Assembly (NCBI GenBank): GCA_028288395.1
Contig: JAQBNV010000672.1
Span: forward strand, 1 to 9,994
Reading direction: 5' to 3'
DNA from: Adhaeribacter sp.
Lineage (GTDB): Bacteria > Bacteroidota > Bacteroidia > Cytophagales > Hymenobacteraceae
DNA length: 9,994 nt
The notes below the pieces were generated by a model. That model was given only the letters and a program-made list of their open reading frames with translations, was not told the origin of the DNA and searched no databases. This document shows, in pieces, positions 1 through 7,162 of this stretch; position 1 is the stretch's first letter; each line of letters starts with the position of its first letter. The position numbers and the translations under genes are program-made.

Positions 1-73
1 TTGTTAGTTTTTGCACTTTTATGAGAGGCTGCCGGGAGTCAAAAGACAGATAGCCAGGATGGGGCAAATTGCG

Positions 74-93
74 TGCTTACTACCCGGTAAGCA
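74..93. other. Small 7-bp hairpin beside the terminator
   Basis: The sequence shows TGCTTAC (74-80) and GTAAGCA (87-93), a perfect 7-bp inverted repeat around a 6-base loop. It lies just outside the stronger terminator hairpin at 99-138. It has no T-tract of its own, so it is not called as a separate terminator. It could be an auxiliary structure for transcripts ending here, or chance. Confidence 0.3.
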
Positions 94-98
94 GATAC

Positions 99-138
99 AA
101 AAAGCCCGGGTGCCTTATATAAGGTACCCGGGCTTTTT
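99..138. terminator. Bidirectional intrinsic terminator
   Basis: A 16-bp stem, AAAAAGCCCGGGTGCC (99-114) against GGTACCCGGGCTTTTT (123-138), has one G-T wobble and the 8-base loop TTATATAA. The T-runs on one side and A-runs on the other give a U-tail on either strand. On the minus strand it lies about 50 bases past the stop of the Thr/Gly-rich lipoprotein gene and should end that transcript. On the plus strand it would end any gene entering from the left; a short open frame that stops at 51-53 is the only hint of one. Confidence 0.85.
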
Positions 139-187
139 ATTGGACAATAATTAAAGAAAATATTGCCGATTGGGGAAAAAATATTTT

Positions 188-640
188 TTATTGACCACCT
201 GTAGAGCCGCCGGCAGTAGTGCCGCCACCCGCTGTGGTGCCACCTGCAGTTGTACCACCAGCGGTAGTACCTCCTGAAGTAGTTCCGGTAGTGGTGCCAC
301 CCGCTGTGGTTCCGGTTGTAGTACCGCCGGCTGTAGTACCAGTAGTTGTTCCACCAGATGTGGTACCACCAGATGTTGTTCCGGTAGTGGTGCCACCTGC
401 CGTAGTGCCGCCACCGCCAGCAGTTGTGCCGCTGCCAGTAGTACTACCCGATGTGCTACCCATTTCGTCAGCACCCATATCATTGGTACCCATACCGCCG
501 GTACCGGAAGTATCCGATTCAGAACCCATTTCGGTATCTGTGGTGGTTCCAGTATCAGTTGTTTCAGTTGTACTACTGCCACCGCAAGATGCAAAAGTAA
601 ATGCCCCGACGCAGCAAAAAATCATCAAAACCTTTTTCAT
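188..640 (-). CDS. Thr/Gly-rich repeat lipoprotein of unknown function
   Basis: This 150-residue predicted lipoprotein has an N-terminal signal (MKK, then a hydrophobic stretch) ending in the lipobox F-A-S-C, with Cys19 as the expected lipidated residue. F at -3 is slightly unusual. Residues 20-70 are rich in Thr, Ser, Gly, Asp, Glu and Met (for example GTNDMGADEMG). Residues 72-147 are almost purely Gly and Thr with occasional Ala or Ser. They are built from 5-residue units GGTT(A/S) and 9-residue units GGTTTGTT(A/S), ending in GGSTGGQ. No globular domain is visible, so it may be an extended, possibly surface-exposed, envelope protein; this is inference. The long plus-strand frame through the same DNA lacks a signal peptide and is a by-product of the repeat. 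The gene lies downstream of the phosphoesterase gene on the same strand, 241 bases away, and ends at the terminator at 99-138. Confidence 0.75.
   Translation of the reverse strand: MKKVLMIFCCVGAFTFASCGGSSTTETTDTGTTTDTEMGSESDTSGTGGMGTNDMGADEMGSTSGSTTGSGTTAGGGGTTAGGTTTGTTSGGTTSGGTTTGTTAGGTTTGTTAGGTTTGTTSGGTTAGGTTAGGTTAGGGTTAGGSTGGQ
200..427 (-). repeat. Coding tandem repeat (5- and 9-residue Gly/Thr units)
   Basis: Within the lipoprotein gene, residues 82-122 read as 9-5-9-9-9-residue units: GGTTTGTTS, GGTTS, GGTTTGTTA twice, GGTTTGTTS. Residues 123-143 read as GGTTA three times and GGGTTA once. At DNA level most copies differ at third codon positions. One 20-base stretch, GTTCCGGTAGTGGTGCCACC in plus-strand sense, is identical at 282-301 and 378-397. 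This mix suggests an old repeat held at protein level, with some recent copying. Confidence 0.8.
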
Positions 641-881
641 AGCTTTTTTCTGTTTTAAGTTGACTAAATTCTATCTTATTTTTTTTAAGTGTGTTTAGTT
701 CAACGTTTTAAACGCGCTGAAAATATTTAGGTTTTCCGTATTAACACACAAATTATATAAGTATAAGTATCAAAATATTAAAATATTAAACTTTTTTTTA
801 AAATATCCCCCTCCAAGGGATTCGCTTAAATATATTAAATTTTGAAGATTTGGTATTTGGAACCCTCTCCTTAGAATTGGT
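641..881. other. AT-rich spacer, no gene
   Basis: This spacer separates two minus-strand genes and should hold the promoter of the lipoprotein gene. It contains two small tandem repeats: AAGTAT twice (759-770) and AAAATATT twice (772-787). A weak 5-bp hairpin ATCCC/GGGAT (805-821) is not followed by a convincing T-tract, so termination after the phosphoesterase gene is uncertain. No clear -33/-7 pair with proper spacing was found on the minus strand. Confidence 0.5.
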
Positions 882-2138
882 CTAGGCCCGCTTTAATTCG
901 AAAATTGTTATTTCGGGCAGAAAGCCCACTCGCCCCGGGTAGCCCAAAAAGCCTAAACCAGTATTAACGTATAAATATTGAGCGCCCTTTTTATATAATC
1001 CAGCCCATTGCTTGTAAACGTATTGTACCGGGCTCCATTTAAAACCCGCAATATTTACCCCAAATTGCATGCCGTGGGTATGGCCCGAAAGCGTTAAATC
1101 AATATCACGGAAATTACTGTTTATTTCGCCGTCCCAATGGGAAGGATCGTGCGAGAGCAATATTTTAAAAGGTATACTTTCGGTGCCGGTATGGGCCTGG
1201 CCCAGGTTGCCGTATTTCGGAAAATGCAGCCGCGAACTCCAATTCTCTACCCCCAGCACGGCTATTTTTTCGCCGGCTTTGTTTATTACAGCGTGTTCGT
1301 TTAGCAGCAAACGCCAGCCCATTTGCTGGTGCGCTTCTTTTAGTCTGTTTAGGTTCCCGGTTTTTGCGGCTTGATCCGGCCAGCTCACATAGTCGCCATA
1401 ATCGTGGTTACCCAATATCGAAAAAACGCCGTCGGGCGCGGTAATATTTTTTAAAGTTGGCATAAAGGGGTGTACTTCGGTGGCAACATTGTTTACCAAA
1501 TCGCCGGTAAAAAATATTAAATCCGCCCGTTGCCGGTTAATCAGGGCTACTGCTTTCTGAAGGGGTTTAGAACTGTTGAAGCTGCCCGTGTGTAAATCCG
1601 AAATCTGAAGCGCCCGGTACCCCTGGAAAGCTGCCGGGAGATTGGGGAAACGCAATGTGACTTTTTTTACCCGATAATTATAAGCTCCGCTGACCATGCC
1701 GTAAATAAATGCTGTGAACGGAATAGCGCCCATTACAAGGGCCACTTTGTTCAGGAATTCGTTCCGGCTGATAACAATTTTGGCGGGTGTCGGTTGGTTG
1801 GGGGCATTGCTGAAAATATAGTTTACTATATATTTCATAAGGCGGATGCCATCGTCGAGTAACAGAAATACCACCACCACGAGTTTAGATGCAAAAATAA
1901 TGAACAGCGTACTAACCAGATACATCCGGAAGTGGGTAGCTGGCGTGCCCCGGGTTAAGGTAAACAGTATAATAGTTGCGACCGTTATCAAAAAAATAGC
2001 CCAGTAAACCCAGAAGATAACGCGCTGACTGCGCCAACTCAGGTTATGGCTAACAGTTCGTATCGCCTGAAAAACGTACCAATCGACAAGAAAAAGAATA
2101 ATTATCAGTAGGGCAATCGTGAGGAAGCGCGCCAGCAT
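882..2138 (-). CDS. Membrane-anchored calcineurin-like metallophosphoesterase
   Basis: The 418-residue protein belongs to the YkuE/YaeI-like metallophosphoesterases, a family with two-metal phosphatase or phosphodiesterase activity. Residues 1-155 hold about four hydrophobic segments (near 3-25, 39-61, 72-94 and 132-151), so the enzyme is probably held at the inner membrane. The catalytic domain covers about 160-418 and has all expected metal ligands: D181-L-H183, G212-D213, G243-N-H-D246, H330, and G352-H-T-H355. The substrate cannot be read from sequence; relatives act on lipids such as UDP-diacylglucosamine, but that is family knowledge only. The start is placed at the Met before LARFLTIALL, because this begins directly with the first membrane segment. 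An in-frame ATG at 2204 would add 22 residues unlike a normal N-terminus and shrink the divergent spacer to radC. The C-terminus FELKRA is intact. Confidence 0.9.
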   Translation of the reverse strand: MLARFLTIALLIIILFLVDWYVFQAIRTVSHNLSWRSQRVIFWVYWAIFLITVATIILFTLTRGTPATHFRMYLVSTLFIIFASKLVVVVFLLLDDGIRLMKYIVNYIFSNAPNQPTPAKIVISRNEFLNKVALVMGAIPFTAFIYGMVSGAYNYRVKKVTLRFPNLPAAFQGYRALQISDLHTGSFNSSKPLQKAVALINRQRADLIFFTGDLVNNVATEVHPFMPTLKNITAPDGVFSILGNHDYGDYVSWPDQAAKTGNLNRLKEAHQQMGWRLLLNEHAVINKAGEKIAVLGVENWSSRLHFPKYGNLGQAHTGTESIPFKILLSHDPSHWDGEINSNFRDIDLTLSGHTHGMQFGVNIAGFKWSPVQYVYKQWAGLYKKGAQYLYVNTGLGFLGYPGRVGFLPEITIFELKRA

Positions 2139-2276
2139 AAATACGAAGTAAATATTGAAGGAAATTTTTTGATTTGGGTAACCGAGTATTCTACGGGAAA
2201 ACAAAATATTAGCTTAAACCGGGAAGCAAAATGCGAAATAATCCGTAAGGGAATAAATCTGTATTTATTTTCGGCC
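2139..2276. promoter_or_regulatory. Divergent promoter region, phosphoesterase / radC
   Basis: The 138 bases between two divergent start codons must hold both promoters unless radC starts further upstream. On the minus strand, TTTG, 15 bases, then TAATATTTTG resembles the Bacteroidota -33/-7 pattern but carries one extra base inside the -7 box. On the plus strand only TATTTTCG (2266-2273) is similar, and it is too close to the radC ATG to serve it. Promoter positions are therefore not settled. Confidence 0.35.
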
Positions 2277-2993
2277 ATGGCTAAACCCGAACCAGAATCA
2301 AATTACAAGCTAAACTTAGCTATAAAAAGCTGGGCGGAGGAAGACCGCCCGCGCGAAAAGCTGCTCCTGAAAGGCAAAGCCGCACTGAGCGATGCCGAAT
2401 TAATTGGTATTTTAATCGGGTCGGGCACCGTTAAATTAACGGCTGTAGATGTAGCCAAAATAATATTAGGGGCGGTAAACAATGATTTAAACGAACTGGC
2501 AAAACAATCGGTAAGCGATCTGCAAAAGCATCCGGGCATAGGAGAGGCCAAGGCCATTACCATTGTGAGCGCCTTGGAATTGGGTCGCCGCCGGAAAGAA
2601 ACGGCCGCCGCCGTTAAAACCCGAATAACCTGCTCCACTGATATTTACGACTATATAAAACCGCAACTGCTGGATTTACCGCACGAAGAGTTCTGGATTA
2701 TATTGCTTAACCGGGCCAATGTGGTGATGAAAAAAATGCCCGTGAGCACCGGGGGGGTGGCGGGCACGGTAGCTGACCCCAAGATAATTTTTAAGCAAGC
2801 CATCGAAAGCCTGGCCAGCGCCATTATTCTGGAGCACAACCACCCATCGGGTAACCTAAAGCCCAGCGCCGCTGATATTGCCCTTACCAAAAAAATGAAA
2901 GAAGCCGGCACCCTGCTGGATCTTCCCATCCTGGACCACATTATATTTACCGAACATAATTATTACAGCTTCGCCGACGAAGGTTTGTTATAA
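2277..2993 (+). CDS. radC: RadC family protein (UPF0758), JAB/MPN domain
   Basis: The 238-residue protein matches the RadC family in length and architecture. The N-terminal part has the family signature WAEEDRPREKLLLKG (19-33) and a helix-hairpin-helix stretch, LQKHPGIGEAKA, near 82-93. The C-terminal JAB/MPN-type metalloprotease-like domain carries the metal-binding motif H187-N-H189-P-S-G and D200, with a conserved Glu pair at 137-138. The name comes from an old link to DNA repair; the molecular role of the family is not firmly known. The ATG at 2277 starts MAKPEPESNYKL, just ahead of the conserved region. The 36 residues that an earlier in-frame start would add (from 2169) look non-coding and would overlap the promoter region. 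The gene diverges from the membrane phosphoesterase. Confidence 0.93.
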   Translation: MAKPEPESNYKLNLAIKSWAEEDRPREKLLLKGKAALSDAELIGILIGSGTVKLTAVDVAKIILGAVNNDLNELAKQSVSDLQKHPGIGEAKAITIVSALELGRRRKETAAAVKTRITCSTDIYDYIKPQLLDLPHEEFWIILLNRANVVMKKMPVSTGGVAGTVADPKIIFKQAIESLASAIILEHNHPSGNLKPSAADIALTKKMKEAGTLLDLPILDHIIFTEHNYYSFADEGLL

Positions 2994-3155
2994 CCGGCCC
3001 GAGGGTGGTAAACTGCCAAGGCTCCCAGAATTTGAATTTGAAGAATAGAATTAGGTATTAAAAGGTGAATTTAGAAATTCATTTATTCGGATGCGTAAAT
3101 TTTCTATATTTTGCAGAAACATCCGGCGTTATTCCTTTTTCAAAAATTTATACAT
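2994..3155. promoter_or_regulatory. Spacer with weak -7-like box before the DUF1684 gene
   Basis: No terminator hairpin is visible after radC, so read-through into the next gene is possible. TATATTTTG (3105-3113) resembles the Bacteroidota -7 box TAnnTTTG with one extra base and lies about 45 bases before the ATG at 3156. No TTG lies at the right distance upstream. The call is weak. Confidence 0.3.
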
Positions 3156-3770
3156 ATGGCCAAACCTGTCCGAATCATTTTTATTGCCGGCGTAATACTG
3201 ATAATATTTTATTTTCTGAAAGAAGCTGTTTTCAGTGATACTGCTTACGTCGCCGGAATTAAAAAAGAACGCCAGGAAAAAAACCAGTCTTTCCGGAGTT
3301 CGAATTCCCCGTTGGTAGAAGCGGATCGCCCCACCTTCGATAGTTTAGTTTATTATGCCCCGGATATTATTTACCGTGTAAACGCCGATTACGAAGAATT
3401 TAGCCAGCCCGAAACCGTGCAAATGCCCATGAATACGGGCGGCACTGAACCTTACCTGCGTTTTGCCAAAGCAACCTTTAACCTGGAAGGTCAACAGAAT
3501 TCGCTTATTTTGTACCTGCGCGTGGCTACCACCGACAGCGCTTTGTTTGTTCCTTTTTCCGATAAAACCAACGGGACTGAAACCTACGAAGGCGGCCGTT
3601 TCCTGGATATTCCCAAACCGGAGAAAGGTGTTAGGCAAATAACCCTGGATTTTAACAAAGCTTACAATCCTTTCTGCGTCTACAATTACAATTATACCTG
3701 CCCGGTACCACCTCCTTCTAACCGATTGCCGGTAATGGTGCGGGCCGGCGAGAAGGCTTACCAAAAATAA
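3156..3770 (+). CDS. DUF1684 domain protein with N-terminal membrane anchor
   Basis: The 204-residue protein has one hydrophobic segment at about 5-21 and then a soluble domain, so it is probably an inner-membrane-anchored or secreted envelope protein. The DUF1684 family is recognised from YEGGRFLDIPKPEKG (144-158) and the C-terminal signature LDFNKAYNPFC (164-174) followed by TCPVPPPSNRLPV (181-193) and RAGEK. Cys174 and Cys182, in the FCVYNYNYTC stretch, are typical of the family. The function of DUF1684 proteins is not known. The start is the ATG at 3156, directly before the membrane segment; a TTG at 3111 would add 15 residues and overlaps the -7-like box, so it is rejected. The gene is followed by a 180-base spacer and the pheT leader. 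Confidence 0.88.
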   Translation: MAKPVRIIFIAGVILIIFYFLKEAVFSDTAYVAGIKKERQEKNQSFRSSNSPLVEADRPTFDSLVYYAPDIIYRVNADYEEFSQPETVQMPMNTGGTEPYLRFAKATFNLEGQQNSLILYLRVATTDSALFVPFSDKTNGTETYEGGRFLDIPKPEKGVRQITLDFNKAYNPFCVYNYNYTCPVPPPSNRLPVMVRAGEKAYQK

Positions 3771-3805
3771 TGAATTTGTATTTTATTTCTAATTGGTTTA
3801 ATTAA

Positions 3806-3813
3806 TAACTTTG
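3806..3813 (+). promoter_or_regulatory. -7 promoter element (TAACTTTG) upstream of pheT
   Basis: TAACTTTG is an exact match to TAnnTTTG, the -7 element of the Bacteroidota primary sigma factor. No TTG stands 17-23 bases upstream, so the -33 element is weak or absent. If real, transcription would start near 3818-3822 and give pheT a leader of about 130 bases. Confidence 0.5.
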
Positions 3814-3950
3814 CCGCTTGCTTAATGGATAAATGTAAGGTGGGATTCGGGGCCGGGGAACGCGTCGTTTTACGTTGTTTTCGGTAGCGTGCTTATCCAA
3901 ACCTCTGCCGCGGTAGTTCTATAAGCGCCGCTTTCTGAAATAAAAATTAT
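3814..3950 (+). promoter_or_regulatory. Possible structured pheT leader with 20-codon mini-ORF
   Basis: This unusually G+C-rich spacer is unlike the AT-rich spacers elsewhere in the window. TGGATAA (3826-3832) can pair with TTATCCA (3893-3899), closing a roughly 60-base internal region. Inside lies an ATG-initiated mini-ORF, 3825-3887, encoding MDKCKVGFGAGERVVLRCFR, with two Phe codons, one of them two codons before the stop. The E. coli pheST operon is attenuated through a Phe-rich leader peptide. This one has few Phe codons and no clear terminator hairpin follows it, so a regulatory role is only a hypothesis. Confidence 0.3.
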
Positions 3951-6362
3951 ATGCTGATATCATACGACTGGTTAAAACAACTAATTCCCCTAAATAAACC
4001 CGCTGCTGAAATTGCCGCTCTACTAACTGATTCGGGGTTGGAAGTGGAAGGGCTGTATCCGTTTGAACGAATAAAAGGGAGCTTGCAGGGCATTGTAATT
4101 GGCGAAGTATTAACCTGCGAAAAACATCCCGATGCCGATAAATTAAAGGTAACTACCGTCGATATTGGCGAGGATCAACCTAAAAATATTGTTTGCGGGG
4201 CCGCCAACGTAACTGCCGGACAGAAAGTGGTCGTTGCCACCGAAAGTGCCGTATTGTATCCTTTTTCCGGGGAATCTTTCCAGATAAAAAAATCAAAAAT
4301 TCGCGGGGCCGTTTCGGAAGGAATGATTTGTGCCGAAGACGAAATAGGTTTGGGCGCCTCGCACGCCGGCATTATGGTGCTGGACACTGAATTGCCCAAT
4401 GGCACGCCGGCAGCAGAATATTTTGGTTTGGGTTCCGATATTATTTTTGAAATTGGTCTCACTCCTAACCGGGCCGATGCCGCCTCACATTATGGGGTTG
4501 CCCGCGAACTGCAGGCTTTGCTGCCTATCCGTTGTCAGTTGCCGGATGTAACCGGTTTTAAGGTGAGTAATAATACACGACCGATGGCCATCGAAATTGC
4601 TGACCCGGAAGGTTGCCCCCGTTACGCCGGTTTAACCATTACGGGCGTTACAGTAGGCGATTCGCCGGAGTGGCTTCGCGACCGGCTACGGTCGATTGGC
4701 TTGTCGCCGATAAACAACGTGGTAGATGTTACAAATTATGTGCTGCACGAGCTGGGCCAGCCCCTGCACGCGTTTGATGCGAATAAAATTACTGGAAATA
4801 AAATAATTGTAAAGCGGGCCGAAGAAGGCACCAGCTTTGTAACCCTGGATGGGGTAGAAAGGAAGTTGCGTTCTACCGACCTAATGATTTGCAATACCGC
4901 CGAGCCAATGGTAATCGCCGGGGTGTTTGGTGGTAAAAATTCGGGCGTTAGCGCCGATACTACTACTATTTTCCTCGAAAGCGCTTATTTTATCCCGGCG
5001 GGCATTCGCCGTTCTTCCCAGACCCACGGCATAAAAACGGATTCGTCGTTCCGGTTTGAGCGGGGTACCGACCCCGAAATGGTGCCGTATGCCCTGAAAA
5101 GAGCCGCATTATTGATACAGGAAGTAGCCGGCGGAGAGGTTTCTTCCGAAATAAACGATGTGTATCCGCAACCCGTTGCGCCATTCCAAATTAAAATAAG
5201 CCTTAATCGGGTGCAGCGGTTAATCGGCCAATATATTGATAAGGAGCGGATTAAAACCATCCTGGCCGATTTGCAAATCCGGATTTCGGAAGAAACAGAA
5301 ACGCACCTGACGGTATTGGTGCCGCCGCACAAAGTAGATGTAACCCGCGAAGCCGATGTGATTGAGGAAATCCTGCGGATTTACGGGTACAATAATATTG
5401 TGCTGCACGAGAATATTTCGGCAAGTTACCTGGCTAAGTTTCCGCACCCCAATCCGGAAGAACTGAAACATAATATCTTTAATTTATTATCCGGCAGCGG
5501 TTTCAGCGAAATTATTACCAATTCCCTTTCCGATTCGGCTTATTACGAAACCCCGGAAAACCCCGATGCGGAACTGGTTCGCATTTTAAACTACAACAGT
5601 CAGGATTTAGATGTGCTGCGCAAAACCCTGGTTTTTTCGGGCCTGGAAGTATTGCGCCGCAATATTAACCGGCGGCAAAAAGATTTGAAGCTTTACGAAT
5701 TGGGTAAAGTATACCGGAAAGCTGATGAAAAATACAAGGAAGGCCAAAAACTGGCCTTGTTCTTAACTGGCAACGGAACGGCAGAAACCTGGCTGCAAAA
5801 ATCGGATAAGGCAACTTTCCATTATTTGGCTGGCGTGGTGCAGCAGGTGCTGACAAAACTGGCCCGCCCCGATTACTCCTTGCAGGCGCTGCAACACCCT
5901 TATTTATCAGACGGCGTGGCGTACCTTAAAAATGACACGGTAGTGGCCGAACTGGGCTTGCTGGATGAACGGATTTGTAAAAAGCTGGATATTAAAGAAC
6001 CGGTGTGGTACGCCGAGTTAAACTGGGATTACTTGATCCGGAATTATAAAAACCAATTGGTGTTCCGGGAACTGGCTAAATTCCCCGAAGTGCGCCGCGA
6101 CCTTTCGCTGGTGATTGATCAGCTTATTACCTTCGAAGAAATAAAAACCATTGCCCGCCGGACAGAGCGGAAATTATTGCAGGATATTAACGTGTTTGAT
6201 GTGTACCAGGGCGATAAAATAGAAACTGGGAAGAAAGCCTATGCCATCAGTTTTACCTTGCTGGACCCCAGCCAAACGCTGACTGACAAAGTAATTGATG
6301 CCACCATGAACCGCCTGATGCAGCAATTCGAAAAACAATTGGGAGCCCTTATCCGGAAATAA
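3951..6362 (+). CDS. pheT: Phenylalanine--tRNA ligase beta subunit
   Basis: The 803-residue full-length beta chain of the cytoplasmic PheRS heterotetramer (alpha2 beta2) charges tRNA-Phe with phenylalanine at the cost of ATP. Visible domains in order: N-terminal MLISYDWLKQLIPL; a tRNA-binding OB fold near 42-155, with GEVLTCEKHPDADKLKV and VCGAANV; the B3/B4 editing domain near 210-395, with SPINNVVDVTNYVLHELGQP and the SSFRFERGTDP stretch; B5 near 405-480; a catalytic-like core; and a C-terminal ferredoxin-fold anticodon-binding domain from about 705, with FPEVRRDLSLVID. The catalytic alpha subunit (pheS) is not in the window, so the two subunits are encoded apart here. The gene sits behind an unusual leader and is followed after only 7 bases by a small coiled-coil gene, so the two are probably co-transcribed. 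No frameshift or missing domain is seen. Confidence 0.98.
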   Translation: MLISYDWLKQLIPLNKPAAEIAALLTDSGLEVEGLYPFERIKGSLQGIVIGEVLTCEKHPDADKLKVTTVDIGEDQPKNIVCGAANVTAGQKVVVATESAVLYPFSGESFQIKKSKIRGAVSEGMICAEDEIGLGASHAGIMVLDTELPNGTPAAEYFGLGSDIIFEIGLTPNRADAASHYGVARELQALLPIRCQLPDVTGFKVSNNTRPMAIEIADPEGCPRYAGLTITGVTVGDSPEWLRDRLRSIGLSPINNVVDVTNYVLHELGQPLHAFDANKITGNKIIVKRAEEGTSFVTLDGVERKLRSTDLMICNTAEPMVIAGVFGGKNSGVSADTTTIFLESAYFIPAGIRRSSQTHGIKTDSSFRFERGTDPEMVPYALKRAALLIQEVAGGEVSSEINDVYPQPVAPFQIKISLNRVQRLIGQYIDKERIKTILADLQIRISEETETHLTVLVPPHKVDVTREADVIEEILRIYGYNNIVLHENISASYLAKFPHPNPEELKHNIFNLLSGSGFSEIITNSLSDSAYYETPENPDAELVRILNYNSQDLDVLRKTLVFSGLEVLRRNINRRQKDLKLYELGKVYRKADEKYKEGQKLALFLTGNGTAETWLQKSDKATFHYLAGVVQQVLTKLARPDYSLQALQHPYLSDGVAYLKNDTVVAELGLLDERICKKLDIKEPVWYAELNWDYLIRNYKNQLVFRELAKFPEVRRDLSLVIDQLITFEEIKTIARRTERKLLQDINVFDVYQGDKIETGKKAYAISFTLLDPSQTLTDKVIDATMNRLMQQFEKQLGALIRK

Positions 6363-6369
6363 GAAATAT

Positions 6370-6666
6370 ATGGGAGCGAAAGAAGAACTGGAACAACTTA
6401 CCCGGATAGAGCAAATGCTCACGAAACTGATTACGCGCTATCACCAGTCGCAGGCAGCCCTGGAAAAGGCCCGGCAGGAAATTCGGGAATTAGAAGATGC
6501 CGTTCAAAAAAAGGAAGAGGAAATAAAAAATTTTCAAAATAGAGATAATATCGCTAAAATTGTAAATACGATAGCAGCCGATGCTGCCAGCGCTACTGAA
6601 ATAAAGCTGAAAATAAACGAATATATTAGAGAAATAGATAAGTGTATTGCTTATCTGAGAGATTGA
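6370..6666 (+). CDS. Small coiled-coil protein between pheT and zapA
   Basis: The 98-residue protein has no signal peptide or membrane segment. Residues 4-57 are a highly charged heptad-like coiled coil (EELEQLTRIEQMLTKL and onward). After it come a linker, NRDNIAKIVNTI, and a C-terminal helix, KINEYIREIDKCIAYLRD. I do not assign it to a named family. The C-terminal stretch resembles small hypothetical proteins that I recall beside zapA in Bacteroidota. The start is 7 bases after the pheT stop, indicating translational or transcriptional coupling. Position before zapA and a dimeric coiled-coil design make a role with ZapA or FtsZ plausible, but this rests on neighbourhood only. A spacer of about 130 bases with a possible extra promoter separates it from zapA. 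Confidence 0.8.
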   Translation: MGAKEELEQLTRIEQMLTKLITRYHQSQAALEKARQEIRELEDAVQKKEEEIKNFQNRDNIAKIVNTIAADAASATEIKLKINEYIREIDKCIAYLRD

Positions 6667-6715
6667 TATTCAGTGATTTGGTTATTTAATTATTAGTTGT
6701 ATTTGCTTAATATAC

Positions 6716-6744
6716 TTTGTTATTTATACCTATTTAGAATTTTG
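6716..6744 (+). promoter_or_regulatory. Candidate promoter upstream of zapA
   Basis: TTTG (6716-6719) is followed after 15 bases by TAGAATTTTG (6735-6744). This is like the Bacteroidota TTG / TAnnTTTG promoter but with two extra bases between the TA and TTTG parts. It lies about 53 bases before the zapA ATG in an AT-rich spacer. It could provide separate expression of zapA and rny in addition to read-through from pheT. Imperfect match, so low confidence. Confidence 0.3.
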
Positions 6745-6797
6745 CCTTTATAGTATTACAACTAATTGCCAACACAAACACCGTATTACGTAACAGG

Positions 6798-7088
6798 ATG
6801 AGTGAGTTATCTATAAAAATTCGCATAGCTGACCGAGATTATCCTATGCGGGTTACGGAAGAAGAAGAAGAAAGGCTGCGCATTGCCGGCCGGCTGCTGA
6901 ACGAACGCCTGAAACTGTTCCGGGATCAGTTCGGGATTGACGATAAGCAGGATTTATTAGCCATGGTTGCCCTGGAGGTAGCCGCTGATAGCCTGCAAAC
7001 GGTTAAAAGTGAGAAAACAGAGAAAAGTATTCTTACCGATAAGCTAACGCGCCTGGACCAACTTCTGACATCTCTTGGAGTAGATTAA
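6798..7088 (+). CDS. zapA: Cell division protein ZapA
   Basis: The 96-residue protein matches the ZapA family, which binds FtsZ and bundles its filaments at the division site in the cytoplasm. The N-terminal globular part reads LSIKIRIADRDYPMRVTEEEEERLRIAGRLLNERL, split here for length: LSIKIRIADRDYPMRV (4-19), then EEEEERLRIAGRLLNERL (21-38). The family alanine-rich helix, DLLAMVALEVAADSLQ (52-67), and a C-terminal coiled coil (about 68-93) follow. Size and layout are usual for the family. The ATG at 6798 gives a compact N-terminus and no better start is present. It lies 102 bases before rny, and linkage of zapA to rny is common in Bacteroidota as I recall. Its expression probably depends on both pheT read-through and the local promoter candidate. 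Confidence 0.9.
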   Translation: MSELSIKIRIADRDYPMRVTEEEEERLRIAGRLLNERLKLFRDQFGIDDKQDLLAMVALEVAADSLQTVKSEKTEKSILTDKLTRLDQLLTSLGVD

Positions 7089-7162
7089 ACCGCTACAGGT
7101 AAGTAGCTAAGCTAATCTGCTGATTTCTTTTTTGGCTTTAATTTTTGACGCTGCCTTGGCTG

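Noticed and set aside
1..53. Open plus-strand frame entering from the left edge and stopping at 51-53
   Set aside because: Only 17 codons are visible, with no recognisable family; it could be the tail of a gene but cannot be supported.
151..594. Second minus-strand frame rich in Val, Leu, Pro and Gln through the same repeat
   Set aside because: Low-complexity shadow; the frame with a lipobox and clean signal peptide is the credible one.
219..698. Long plus-strand frame of PPAVVP-type repeats opposite the lipoprotein gene
   Set aside because: It mirrors the Gly/Thr repeat, has no signal peptide or sensible N-terminus, and runs into AT-rich spacer at its end.
805..821. ATCCC/GGGAT hairpin as a terminator for the phosphoesterase gene
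   Set aside because: Only 5 bp, with four T bases after it on the minus strand; too weak to call.
2139..2204. 22-residue N-terminal extension of the phosphoesterase
   Set aside because: The extension is not hydrophobic in the expected way, precedes the first membrane segment and intrudes on the divergent promoter region.
2169..2276. 36-residue N-terminal extension of RadC
   Set aside because: It overlaps the spacer and the alternative start of the opposite gene, and the family N-terminus matches the ATG at 2277.
3111..3155. TTG start for the DUF1684 protein
   Set aside because: It overlaps the -7-like box and places 15 extra residues before the membrane segment; the ATG at 3156 is better.
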